DNA of 64,000 bases from the NCBI RefSeq assembly GCF_910592395.1, contig NC_088314.1:18325998-18389997 (forward strand), in the 5' to 3' direction. The notes under the pieces were generated by a model, which had not been told where the DNA came from, ran no database searches, and saw only the letters and a program-made list of their open reading frames with translations. Positions 19,016 through 31,400 of this stretch are shown piece after piece (position 1 is the first letter of the stretch; each line of letters begins with the position of its first letter). The DNA comes from Lineus longissimus. Taxonomy: Eukaryota; Nemertea; Pilidiophora; Heteronemertea; Lineidae. Made by a program: the position numbers and the translations under genes.

Positions 19016-19900
19016 GGTCTTGACCGACTAGACTAGTTTTTAAAAACCTATACTTTGGGAATTATACGCTTTTCTCCATGGGTTTCGCTTTTTGAGGTTC
19101 ACCCTGTAGTGTCATAAATGTCAAGAACAATAATTTATACATATAGTAACACCTAGCTTTTATTTCATATTACACAAATATTGTATTCACATAATGAAAT
19201 TTTTTCGATAATACACTTATAGTTACAAAATCATCGTGTCACGCGAAGAGACTTCATGTACATATTGTACACTAATGTAGGACACAGGGTGTTCCACAAA
19301 GCATGCAGCATCCTATTTCCTGGGCCTAATTGTTTGTAACAAATTTTGTCACCAATACTGGTTTTCACTTCACTTGGCGTAATATCCTTCAGTTTACACC
19401 CTTAAACTTCAGTTAACACCAGCGTCAGTGACAAAAACTGCTTCGAACACCTGGGCCGGATCTCAACTCAGTTTGAAACCTTGGCCTCGACTGTCGGTCA
19501 GAAAATGTATCCAAAAACACTGGAGCTGTTTTAAACACGATTCTCTCCTTGCAGAGAAAAGTGGGTGATATGAATGAGAGATGGTTTTGGACAGAAAACC
19601 TGTGTTTGTACTTATATATACTGTCAGTTTTTGACAATTTGAGTGTTTTCAGACAGGGGAGAATACATTTTGTTCAACTGATGTACTTTCTATGTGAAAT
19701 TAGTCAAATTCGAGTGGTAATTTTTTGCGTGTAATGAACCATTGACCACTCTCAGCACGGTTTAGATCAGCCACAGACACCAATACCTTTCCTCCTTGTG
19801 GTCTTATTACAACAGCCATTCGAAATGATCACATCCTTTAAAGGCCTTCACAGTTTGTTAAAACTGGTCTTGTGTGCAGTAGTGCAAAAGCCGAGGTTTG
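19016..19900. other. Spacer with no recognised gene
   Basis: AT-rich unique-looking sequence between the two arrays. No exon with paired splice sites and family similarity was recognised. The short ORFs here (for example 19549-19734) show no features. Confidence 0.4.
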
Positions 19901-19904
19901 ATCT

Positions 19905-20450
19905 GTCAGTGCCTGCACGAACAGTGCCTGCACGAACAGTGCCTGCACCAACAGTGCCTGCACGAACAGTGCCTGCACGAACAGTGCCTGCACGAACAGT
20001 GCCTGCACGAACAGTGCCTGCACGAACAGTGCCTGCACGAACAGTGCCTGCACGAACAGTGCCTGCACGAACAGCGCCTGCACGAACAGCGCCTGCACGA
20101 ACAGCGCCTGCACGAACAGCGCCTGCACGAACAGCGCCTGCACGAACAGCGCCTGCACGAACAGCGCCTGCACGAATAGTGTCTGCACGAACAGTGTCTG
20201 CACGAACAGTGCCTGCACGAACAGTGTCTGCACGAACAGCGCCTGCACGAACAGCGCCTGCACGAACAGTGTCTGCACGAACAGTGCCTGCACGAACAGT
20301 GCCTGCACGAACAGTGTCTGCACGAACAGCGCCTGCACGAACAGCGCCTGCACGAACAGTGTCTGCACGAACAGTGCCTGCACGAACAGTGCCTGCACGA
20401 ACAGTGCCTGCACGAACAGTGTCTGCACGAACAGTGCCTGCATGAACAGC
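19905..20450 (+). repeat. 15-bp minisatellite with higher-order pattern, about 36 copies
   Basis: The unit is 'acagtgcctgcacga'. The variable core reads TGCC, CGCC or TGTC. After an initial block of TGCC copies and a block of CGCC copies, the order TGTC-CGCC-CGCC-TGTC-TGCC-TGCC is repeated, a 90-bp higher-order unit. Since 15 is divisible by three, several frames on both strands stay open; none is credible as a gene. Confidence 0.95.
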
Positions 20451-20459
20451 ACCTGTACA

Positions 20460-23400
20460 CAAAGTTGATTCAGCCCGTGTGTAGCGCAGGATTCTGGCCT
20501 AATTTAGTGTTGATTTGAAACAGGATGGATCCAGTTTTGAATGGTTGGCAAGGATATCAACAAGGTAGTAGGTTTCCAACACTATGAATTTTCAAGGCCA
20601 TTTCGGCACTGGGAAAGTGACAAGAATTTGGTGGAGTTGTGGCCCCATTGGATGCTATAACACGACTTCCCGCAATTTCCAATGGGTGTTTTCTGGCTTA
20701 AATAAACAGATATTAACCATGACATCAAAATCAGATAGGAACCTACGACTGACTATACAGGAACGTAATAACTATATACAAATTAACGGTCAGCATCTTG
20801 AATGAAATTCATAAGAATTCATCAGTAATGGAAATGAAGAGCACATCTTTACCACAAAAATATCAGCACAATAGCAAATATCAAATATTCCATGCACACA
20901 TATGGATAATGAATTTGATCAGAATAGCCAGACTTTAAGTATTTACGATCGATTAGTGTATGTCATTCTTTTTTACACTCTGCCTTTCATTTGCTTAGTG
21001 TGGGTTTCACATTTCGACCAAAAAACCAGACTTTCCCACATGTTTTGGTACAAGGATCCTCCATATAGTCATTCATCCCGAGCAAAAAATGCCAGTGAAT
21101 ACTTCAGTCAGGCCTAGCAGGACTGTGGAGAAAACTAAATCTGGATCACAGACCAAATCGGAAGATTACGACTTTGTCTTGCTACAAAACCCCTTCGTGA
21201 GTCTCTGAAGGCATCATCAAAATCATAGGAATGGTTTATATTAGAAGACAATGGCCTGTCGAAACCGGTACTATCGGTTCTAGGCAAAAACATTGGTGAC
21301 AAATAGTTTTATTTTATTGCACAGATATCTATCTAGCACAACACATAAGGCCTACCGGTATGTCTTGAAACTGACAACTTACAAAATTTCACGAAGTTGA
21401 AATATTTACAGTAGAGTTTAAATAATGATTACAATCAGTTCGTAATTTCATCGTATAAATACATACAGTTACAGCAACGATTATGCGAGGACACAATCTA
21501 GTTCCATACATTGCCACAAGGTGGCCGACAACTTTGATCCCAAAATGCGCATCACAACACCGCCGGTTGCACACGACTCAGGTGGCTACAGCAAGAGCAG
21601 TCGACTAAGAGTCGTCTATAAAGGCATTTTAAACTAAAGATAATCCTCGAACTGATGTGAAGAATTTTTCTGCCCATATAAAGCGGCAGAGATGTCAAAC
21701 CGCCAAACCCAAGACTCAATTTGCGGTAAATTCTGTACCTGCTGCCGAAATTTATCATTCGATGAGTTAGAATTGAAATTTTCCTGCCACTTTGGAAAGA
21801 TTGCGCGTAAACAGAACTGTTGTATTTTGTACTTTTGTACTAATCATCATGTTGTCATGGTGATGTCGCAGTGAGAGAAATCTCTCTTTTTCGATAGGGA
21901 ATGTCCGTGACTATAGCCTCTTCAAACTTATTATCGTAGCAAAAGAGAGTCTACTTTACAGTTTTGACTCAGCGGAAACACAATTAGCGTTGTTTTTATA
22001 AATGACGATGTAAATTGGTACATCAAATTTTTTTGCCAACTTCTTGTTTTGCAAAGCAAGGTTATACTTGTGAAATCTGAAAAAACCGAACACCTTTGAA
22101 AATTTGGTGGTTATAGTACATGGCAGAAACTGGAATGCTTTATAAATGTTATCACATTCCACACCATGGCACAGAAACATTCGACCAAAATTCATTTATT
22201 CTGATTGTTTTCTGAGACATGCTGTAGGTCAATGAAATTGGATGAAAATGACTTACATATTTGCTACATCCATAATGAACTATAAAATCAAAACATTCGC
22301 CAGTAAATAGTTGACAACTCTGTATGCGAAATGTAAGATTTAAGTACAGTGGAACCTCCCTTAGCGGACACCTCTCTATTAAGCATTGACAAAGCTGCAT
22401 AGCGGAATCTTGCCTACCCTTGGGGGGTATAAGTTGCACTCTAAATAATCGGCAGCTACATGTATGAATCTGTATCTTGCCTATCCTTGAGGAGGGGGAT
22501 ATAAGTTACTAAATGACAATTGCATTATAGCAAAAATATTCAAGTGAGTCTCATACATTTTTGATTATACTACTCTATAGCGCAGTTGCAGAACAGAGCG
22601 TCCACGACTATTTGAGAAAAACTACAAGTCCATGATAATTAATAAATGCAATTAATAAATTAAGAGCGGTGCAATTTAGAGATTAAACTGCTATCTGGAT
22701 TTCACACAAGCAGAAGGAGGGTCATATGTGACCCACCAAAGAGAAGGGTATATATGACCCACCACGACAAAATGAGTTGCATGTCGCACAGAAGATGAGC
22801 CTAAAATGACACCAGGACATAATAGAAGAAATTGATGTACTCAGATGTCACAAAAGGCAGACAACAGTGAAATGAACAACCAGTCCGTCTCAACCTGTCA
22901 AGCTCGGAGCGACATGCGACTTGTTTCGTCATGGCGCGTCACATATTTGGGTATTTACCTGCCATTCGATTATTTTCGAAGGCATGAAAAAAAGATTTAT
23001 CTCTAACAAGCACTTTGAATGATGTAATTATCAGGAATCAGATACAGAAATTCTACACACTACTTAAAAACACCACAGCAAGATATAAAATCGGATAGAC
23101 GCTTTATTTAAACTCTAGAAATATCAACGTTGTAACCCCAATTTTCTATCCGATTAAGACGTGTAACATCAAAAACTAAGAAATATTTGCCTTTATTTAT
23201 TCTTGGCAACATGCGTGCAATGATAAGCATCACAATGAAAGATGTATTTCATTATAACGTCATGACTAGCCGTGGTCACACGAAATGATGAGTCAGCACT
23301 TTTTACCCTTGGAAGGACCGAGGTTAGCTTTCAACTAAGATACTGAAATTACTATCGAGACAAATTTTAACTACAACGTGTATCTATCAATATTGATCAA

Positions 23401-25170
23401 TGTTTGGTATTTTCCTGGGGGAGGTTGAAAAATCAGTGTATTTCCTCAATTCTTGCAAGTGAATATAAGGCCGCTGGCAACAGAGGATTCGGAACGAGTT
23501 TAGAATCCCCGATCACACCCCAAAAAAAGGTCATCGGTTGACTAATGAGGCACCACTGTTCAATGGATTTATAGTTGAATGCGATCAAACTACGTCATTT
23601 CCGATCGGGAATTGTTAATTTTAACCGAGGATTCTAACCCAGAGGCAAGCTTCAGAAACATCGCCATAAAAGACAAGTCACGTCTCACGATTCATGCACA
23701 AACACAAGTTGTTTTAAACATGGATGCCTCTCTTGACTGCAATTTCGAAAGATCTGTTTCACATTTCAGTTCACCTACGACACCAGAATTCTATGTTAAT
23801 CCTGCCTAACAGTCTACTTTTCTGAACCCAAACTTTGGTTTTCGACATGGTTGCATCCAAATACAGTCACACCTCCCAAAGTGGGCTCCCTGAGGCGTAA
23901 AACCTCTATGTCTGATGTGACAAGACAGAACAAAACTAGGTGCATTATACTCGGACAGGTAGGGGCAGACTGGTTGTTCATTTCATTGTCTGCCTTTTGT
24001 GAAATCCGAGTACATCAATTTCTCCAATTTATCTCCCAGAGTCACACTGTTTATTTCATTGTTGTCTGCCTTTTGTGAAATCTGAGTACATCAATTTCTC
24101 CAATTACCTGGTGTACTTTAGGCTCAACTTCAGTCCGACATGTGTCTGGTTTGCCATGATGGGATTTGGATTCAGTTTACCTCAGTAATCAGGACACCTC
24201 TATATCAAGGAGAGGTTCTACTGATGATAACCCTTGCATTTCTCTTCACAATGATCAAATTACCTCAATCAAATAACTTGTCTACGACTTAGATAATCAT
24301 GACTGGGCTTGCCATATAAAATAAAACCCACCAAAAATTGTACGCCAAAGTGATTTTTGTTAAGGTAACTCTTTTTTACCCTTTCACTAGCAATCATTTC
24401 CTTGCAAGTGAAAGGGTTAAATTCGGCAGTCACATGCATAATAATCTATTGTGTACATATACATGTATAATGTCACCCATAGCTATGTAATGGCTGCATA
24501 CATTATATGGAAAATTAGTTTCTGTGTTGCTCCGCAAGTTTTCTCTGAAGTGCACCTGGGAAACAACACTTGGGGTGCCACCTCAACGGCCCGATTTACT
24601 GTGCTGTATTAACCACTGTAAGGTGATATCTGAAACGAGGAAGAGGGAATAGTCAGGCAGGACTTAACGCTGAGAAATTTGACCAGATCTGAGAACCTGA
24701 TGAGAGACCCAGTAACCCAGTAAGGTGTCGTTGATCACATTTTGTGGAGTCTGGCACCTTAAATACGTTAATTTTGATTGATTGATTGATTGATTGAGTA
24801 ACTTTTAGGTGGTCACTTTACCAAAAGTCAAGAACCTGCTGAGAGACCCAGGTACGTACAAGCGATATTTATTGCATGTGATCATAATTGCAGGTCAGAT
24901 ATTGCTTGTTTCGCTTGAAGAACAGTGGACAGACATGGACAAAAGTGTATCCTTCAAATCCACAGTCGTTTTTCCAGAGATACAATTGCGACTGGAGGTT
25001 CTCCCCGGAGTTAAACTTACAAATGAAGACCACACGTTTTACTGAGTTTTGAGGTTCATCGTATTCCATGCGCTCGCCACACATCTTACCAACGCTGAAT
25101 ACAGTCACCCACCCGGGTGATGACTGCTTAACTTCCAGCTCTGGGGCAAACGCTTCAACAAGTTGACCTC
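20460..25170. other. Intergenic or 3' region of ARL8, no recognised exon
   Basis: I looked here for the last ARL8 exon (about 16 residues after DNI on the minus strand) and did not find a convincing one. Visible items are pogo-MITE fragments at 22348-22386 and 24165-24225, a two-copy tandem repeat of about 75 bp at 23965-24110 (with a reverse piece near 22831-22884), and (ATTG)n at about 24775. The remainder shows nothing I can name. Confidence 0.4.
23965..24110 (+). repeat. Two-copy tandem repeat
   Basis: 'tttcattg..tctgcctttt' and 'gagtacatcaatttctccaa' occur twice in succession. Confidence 0.75.
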
Positions 25171-25179
25171 AAAGGAAAT

Positions 25180-25762
25180 CCATTCTGGCCACGGTTAAGC
25201 CGTGCTACATCCATTCTGGCCACGGTTAAGCCGTGCTATATCCATTCTGGCCACGGTTAAGCCGTGCTATATCCATTCTGGCCACGGTTAAGCCGTGCTA
25301 TATCCATTCTGGCCACGGTTAAGCCGTGCTATATCAATTCTGGCCACGGTTGAGCCATGCTATATCCATTCTGGCCACGGTTAAGCCATGCTATATCCAT
25401 TCTGGCCACGGTTAAGCCATGCTATATCAATTCTGGCCTCGGTTAAGCCATGCTATATCCATTCTGGCCACGGTTAAGCCATGCTATATCAATTCTGACC
25501 CAGGTTCAGCCATGCTATATCCATTCTGGCCACGGTTAAGCCGTGCTATATCAATTCTGGCCACGGTTAAGCCGTGCTATATCCATTCTGGCCACGGTTG
25601 AGCCATGCTATATCCATTCTGGCCACGGTTAAGCCGTGCTATATCCATTCTGGCCACGGTTAAGCCGTGCTATATCCATTCTGGCCACCGTTAAGCCGTG
25701 CTATATCCATTCTGGCCACGGTTAAGCAGTGCTATATCAATTCTGCCCGAGGTTAAGCCATG
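25180..25762 (+). repeat. 31-bp minisatellite, about 18 copies
   Basis: The unit is 'tatatccattctggccacgg' plus 'ttaagccgtgc'. Each unit contains the small palindrome CACGGTTAAGCCGTG. It lies about 60 bp downstream of the last identified ARL8 exon (minus strand, ending at 25819). Confidence 0.93.
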
Positions 25763-25818
25763 TAACATAACTGGGGCTACAATTCATTCACCATCTTTAG
25801 GTCGGCTAATTTTCTCAC

Positions 25819-28159
25819 CTATGTTGTCTTTTTCTTTACATGATATTGAGTAACAGCATATTTCCCTATCTTGAACTGCTGACAAATTCCTGGAAGAAAA
25901 GACATCATATCTTACTCATGATTTGACGCCACTAGCATTGTGACCCAACGAATCTGCTGGGGAGGGAGTCATTTGGGTACCTTTTAAGGGTTCATTTAAG
26001 AAAATAGTTTTTACACCAAAAAACAACAAATGAGGCAAATAACGAAGGCAAAACCAATCCTGTCTCGCGAGATACGGGACTTTTTGTGGACATAATCTGC
26101 TGGCTCTGTTCGCTGATAGCGTCGCAACTGCCTGTGGACAACAAGTGACGTTTTTGATATTAACCCTTTGACTTCCACCATAGCCGAATCTAACTCTTTT
26201 GTTTCAAGCTACAGTCCTTTAAAAACAGTTTATCTGAAAATTTTCAAATTGAAAACAAATTTGGCAGTTAAAGGGTTAAATACAGACAGTTTATCTGAAA
26301 ATTTTAAAATCAAAAACAAATTTGGCAGTTAAGGGTTAAATACAGACATAGTGTCAAGTACGCTCTACTTACATCCTTTCAATAAGTTCCTTCTCATCGA
26401 GTGCCTGCGGTAAGTCCCTCTTGTTACCTAAGACTAACACTGGGATACCTTGTAACTGCGGTTTGTCTAATAGATTATGAAGTTCGTTCCTAGAGGCCTC
26501 GATTTTATCATGATCAGCTGCATCCACCATGTATCTGCAAAGACAATTATTTCAGTTGTCGTAATCTGCTCGATGTAGATGTGAAAGTCTCTGGTGACCT
26601 GACACCAGCCAATGTGCTTCAGACTTGCTCCAGGATGAAGAACTGAGATGAAACTGGCCAAGGGACACCACCCGTGGCCCAACTCTCTGGGACAGCCGAA
26701 TTTGTTGCCAAAATGGACTGACAGTCACGCAGATTTGTGTCACACAGCCAAGTTCTTGAGGACAAACGGAGTGAAAGTTTGACCAGTCGAACGCAAAGAA
26801 GAAAAAGAAGAAGATGATGAAGAAGAAGAAAGTAATTTCACCTCCTACACAACTCCCAACACTTACACAATGGCATTGACTCCTCTGCAGTAACGCTCCC
26901 ACATACTTCTGAATCGTGGCTGACCACCAATATCCCAAAGCTAAAACAGATTTTTAGATTGAAGTTTTAGGTGCGAGAGCCTGGACCAATGATATGGATG
27001 TTACTCATCATTTTTTAGAGAAGAATGGCGGGGATAACACTTCAAACATTACAATTAAGAATTTTGACAGGGGACAGCAAGGCAAAATTTGAGGGCAAAG
27101 CAAATCTATTTCAAAAGGGGCAATGTGTTTTGTAAAAGTTTTATCATCATAACACAGGCACCATGGCAAAAATGCTGTCAGTCACAGAAGTTTTTCTCTG
27201 CAATCTGATGATCTGACTTACATGACCATTCAGGATTTTCTGGGCGTAAAGCTTACCTTAATTGTGACATTTCCCTTAGAGATTTTTCTCATATTGAACC
27301 CTACTGTTGGAATCATGTCTTCACTGAACTGTCCAGACTGAAATAATACAACACATCATCACAATAAATTTTGAAATATATATAATCATTACCAAAAAAA
27401 TTTAAGTGAAGACACAGCCATAGCTCACAAACTTGTCCATAGCTATCCTGAGGAAGAAGGCCAAGACAGATTGGACATCAATTTCATTAAGAATGGGAAA
27501 GAGTGTTGGAGGGAGAGGATGATGGAAGGCCAAGGGCAACAGTACAGCAACAGTGACCAGGGACAAGGACTGACTTCAAACCACGGTCTGAGATGTCAAG
27601 GTGGATGTTTGCTGTATAAGTTGTGCAAATTCACTGACATCAGACAAGTCAGGTGGCGTGCGGATTGAACGCAGGGCAAGGTGGTCCAGAGGCAGAGTGC
27701 ACAACCACTAATCCCAACAAGTGAGTTAATTTTTTTCATTGGGAGGATCTTTAAACTGGCATCTTTTCTGTCACATATAGGCCTACGCATGCGTTGAATC
27801 AGTACAATTATTTTGGGAAGGAGACAAAGGGAAATTACTTTCACTATTTCAGAAATCATTCAACTCAGCACCATCGTACTAACATTACAAATACATTCAT
27901 CTAAGTATGATGATGACTCATTTTGACTGCCCCCAGTAGCCAGTAGGCAGGTCAAAATCCATATAGAAAACCGACATGCATTATGCAGTGCATTGCACAG
28001 TTTTGTACAGGAAGGATGGGGCTTCATTTTGCTCACCGCAATAACATTGACAAATGTTGTCTTTCCGGAATATTGGAGACCCACTAATGTGAGTTCCATC
28101 TCTTCTTTCCAAAATAGACTCTTGAACCAATCAAGCATTCGTTGAAATAGCGAAAGCAT
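25819..28159 (-). CDS. ARL8: ARL8 Arf-like small GTPase (lysosomal); last exon not located
   Basis: Five coding exons on the minus strand: 28159-28037, 27337-27257, 26940-26867, 26534-26373, 25889-25819, with donor/acceptor signals and matching phases; 170 residues plus one base. It starts [20 protein letters not shown], the amphipathic N-terminus typical of ARL8 (N-terminally acetylated rather than myristoylated). G1 is GLQYSGKT, G3 is WDIGGQ and G4 is NKRD. The length up to DNI compares with 186 residues in vertebrate ARL8; the missing C-terminal 16 or so residues should lie further left. ARL8 sits on the lysosome surface, recruits SKIP/kinesin-1 and HOPS, and drives lysosome movement and fusion. 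Exon 5 ends ATA-G before GTGAG; reading through gives a short alternative tail ending at a stop about 30 bp on. It is head to head with cathepsin C. Confidence 0.93.
26215..26345 (+). repeat. Two-copy tandem repeat in ARL8 intron
   Basis: 'cagtttatctgaaaatttt' and 'aaaacaaatttggcagtta' occur twice, about 66 bp apart, in the intron between ARL8 exons 4 and 5. Confidence 0.8.
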
Positions 28160-28483
28160 CTTGAAGATATTTGATGAAAAAGTAGGAAGTAAAATGCACA
28201 GTCTCCTGTCAAAAATGACGAACAGACGAAGTCACATGACGCGCTTTGTAAAAGGTCAAGGTCGTTCATGTTGCAAAGGGTGAAGATTAATTTTGATTTC
28301 GGTAATACAAACTAATCTGACACATACAACTCAAGTAATTTATGTAGTAGCATTTAATAATTCGATATCTGTCAAGATATTATGAAATTTATCTTTCTAT
28401 TGTGCGTTTATGATAGTTTTAAATTCAGCTGATTTCAATCACATGCTCCTTTGCAACAAGATAAAAAATCACATGATCCCAAA
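28160..28483. promoter_or_regulatory. Shared divergent promoter of ARL8 and cathepsin C, with TCACATG motifs
   Basis: 324 bp separate the two start codons. Three TCACATG motifs are present: GTCACATGAC at 28231-28240, TCACATGC at 28439-28446 and TCACATGATC at 28469-28478. TCACATGA is the M-box and GTCACGTGAC the CLEAR consensus recognised by MITF/TFEB-type factors, which drive lysosomal genes in animals. That these sites act so here is inference. No TATA box is obvious. Confidence 0.6.
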
Positions 28484-31400
28484 ATGGCAGGCGGCTCTGT
28501 TACTTTTTGTATTTCTCTCCTTTTCCTCGGTTTTCTGGGGGTTACAAATGCCGACACCCCGGCTAACTGCACGTATATGGACATGCTAGGAACATGGTCC
28601 TTTTCTATGTGCTCTGGTGGACATGACAACACAATAAACTGCACAAGAATGGGTAAGTTGCCGAGGCCTATTTTCATCATCTGCTCTTTTTAATTGTTCA
28701 TGTCATGTGTTGGACCATGCACTCCTCCTGCACTGCACAGCTAGCTCTGCTGGATGTAAAATGCGGGCATATTTGTAAAGCCTGCTGACAAGAGTGACCT
28801 TTTTGAAACTGCAAGAGGGTAACTGCTGATCATCCACCATGAACCACAGATCAGATCTGTGATCTACAGCTCATGCACGTGACGTTGGCCATTGCCCCGT
28901 CGTTGGCAGGCTTGGAGATATGTTAACAAAAGGGTGGGGCAGGGCTAGGAAAAGGGCTTGGGGTGGGCATGGGAGGTGGGTGGGGGATGTGATCAGGTGC
29001 ATGGGGGGGGGGGGGTAATTGGCCATCTTCGGGTGACTAAAAACAGCACAGGGTCCTGTTTGATCAAGCACTGAACATATTCCTTGTACAAGCATGAATA
29101 GTTTTGATGTACTGTGAGAAGGGAGAGACCCCTATTGGTGGCTTTATGTAACTTTATCTTGTCTACCTACCTGCTGCTAAAGAGCCCCTTTAAGGTAGAA
29201 AAAATGGTTCTAATTCTATCATTTCTCTGCAGGACTGATCTCCCAGAAGATCACTGTGACCTTGATGTACCCGGATGTTGCCCAAGATGCTTATGGAAAC
29301 CAAGGGTTCTGGACACTTATCTACAATCAGGTAAGACGTCACTCTACATCAGATTTCAAGCCAGATTTCATTAAGAACTTTGTTACTGACATTCACATTG
29401 CCAAGATGCTTTTGGTTACTGTTCTATACTACTGGTTGAGGAGAGAGTCACTAGACCAATAAACCAGTTGGCGCCTAACCATAGGCACATAAAAAATGCT
29501 CAGCCTGCCGTGGAGGAGGAATACTCAATAAACATTGAACTGGGAAGATATAGAAATCTACCAGTGGAAAGGCGTACTTGTCCAGTGTGTAACAATGGCA
29601 TTGAGAGTGAGGTCCACTTTCTTTGTGTGTGCCCTTTGTATGCTGTCAGTAGAAGACATTTGTATAGCAAAATCGACATTGTTGTACCAAGTGACGATGA
29701 GGAGAGACTCCAGATTATGTTAACCAAGGGCGAATTTGCCAAAGAAGTTGCAAATTTTTTGATTCGGGCATATGAGATGAGAAATGGGCAGTAAGAACTT
29801 GAAACGACATCTCACAACTCGTATGCCCGAACAACTGTCTCATAAGCCTTAAGGCTGGCTATTTGTATAAATAAATAGGTGACAATAAACAAATAATATA
29901 ATACTCCCGGAAGTATAACACCTCCGAGTGCAGAGTATGGCATCACATGACACCATCTGATCATCATACTCGATAATTTGAATACCGATCCTGAATCCAC
30001 AAACAACTCAACTCAGTACAGTTATGAAAATGTCATGGGGGGTGTAATATAATATCATTGACAAAAAAAGATGTGTTTCTTTTGGATGATTTTGCATCGT
30101 GTTAAGAAAATTGTTTTTATTAGGGCTTTGAAGTTGTCATCAATGGAAGGAAATTTTTTGCCTTCTCAAAATACGAAGGGACTGGAGAGCATGTGACAAG
30201 CTTCTGTAACGACACTTTGCCGGGATGGTCGCACAACCTGCTGGGAAGAGACTGGGGATGTTTCCATGCCAAGAAAATCCAGGCTGTAGCTGCGAAAGTC
30301 CACCAACCATTTGTGACTGATCCGAAGTAAGTACGGGATGAATTGAGTCATTTGAAAATTAGGCTGTTTTGCCAAAGGATTATACACGTACAACAATACA
30401 AATCTATACTAGCCAGACTTTTGAGATCCATACCATTTTCTAGTAGGATCTCTCGCACATTTTTTTACAGCCATTTTGTGTTCTCGACCGCCCTTTTCGC
30501 GTCATTTGTCTGTTATTCCTAAGCTTTTGTTTATTCTATTTGGCAGACGCACGGCTAATTTCCGCTACAGAGTGAACCATGATTTCATCAAGCAGATTAA
30601 CAACGTCCAGAGTTCGTGGAAAGCCGCGGCTTATGATGAATACAACCAGATGACCATTGAAGACATGATCAAGAAAGCTGGAGGACGTGCTTCAAAGATT
30701 CAGGGGTAGGTATGGAATAGTTTTGGGTGGAGTAATGTGCAATTTAATGCTGTCGGTGTATAGCCGATAAGAAGCATGCCTGAATGATATTGAAACACCC
30801 TGTATAAAAAGAATGTAATCAATAGACTCTTCTCCTTGGGTGTATAGTCCGGTATGCTTGAACACAGTGTTTCTAGCGGGGGGGGGGGGGGGTCATTTGG
30901 AGGGGCACTTTCCAAAAATTCAATTTTCACTTTTGGAAAAAGGTTTGTATTACTTCTTTTTCAGTGTTCGAATTTGTGAGATGCAATTTATATAAAAAAT
31001 TAGACTAAATTTGATAACTGTTTTTCATCACAGTGTCAATACCGGTAAATGATTTTGTCACAGGTCAAGTCTTTTATGCCTAACAACAAATGTATGAATA
31101 CTTTGACCTAATTTGATAGAGATGTCCATCACATGACACAAAGGTACTTCAATTGTTGTTTACACGAGGCATTGGTGCAGGCCTGTGGAGTTCAATGATC
31201 TGTTTAAAACAAGCTGGGGTTGCCCATTACCTGTATCTTGTTTTGGTATGAAAATATGGGAACAGGCGGCACTGTATCTTGTTTTGGCACACTCCTAACC
31301 AAATACCTCGCTTCCCATTTGAAATGATATAAAACTCTTGAAAGAAAGTATTTTATTCAGTCATTCATTTTGTGGTCGATCATGTCGATATGTCGTCTTA

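Noticed and set aside
19798-20462. ORFs of about 200 codons on both strands (for example Cys-Arg-rich, VQALF repeats)
   Set aside because: Any 15-bp stop-free repeat gives these; there is no consistent frame, splice or start context.
23579-24078. Small ORFs as the missing ARL8 exon or a separate gene
   Set aside because: Wrong strand or frame, no similarity to the ARL8 C-terminus, and no paired splice signals in the needed phase.
29468-29794. 108-codon ORF as a host exon or separate gene
   Set aside because: Matches the C-terminus of LINE reverse transcriptases and has no in-phase splice link to cathepsin C; kept as a LINE remnant.
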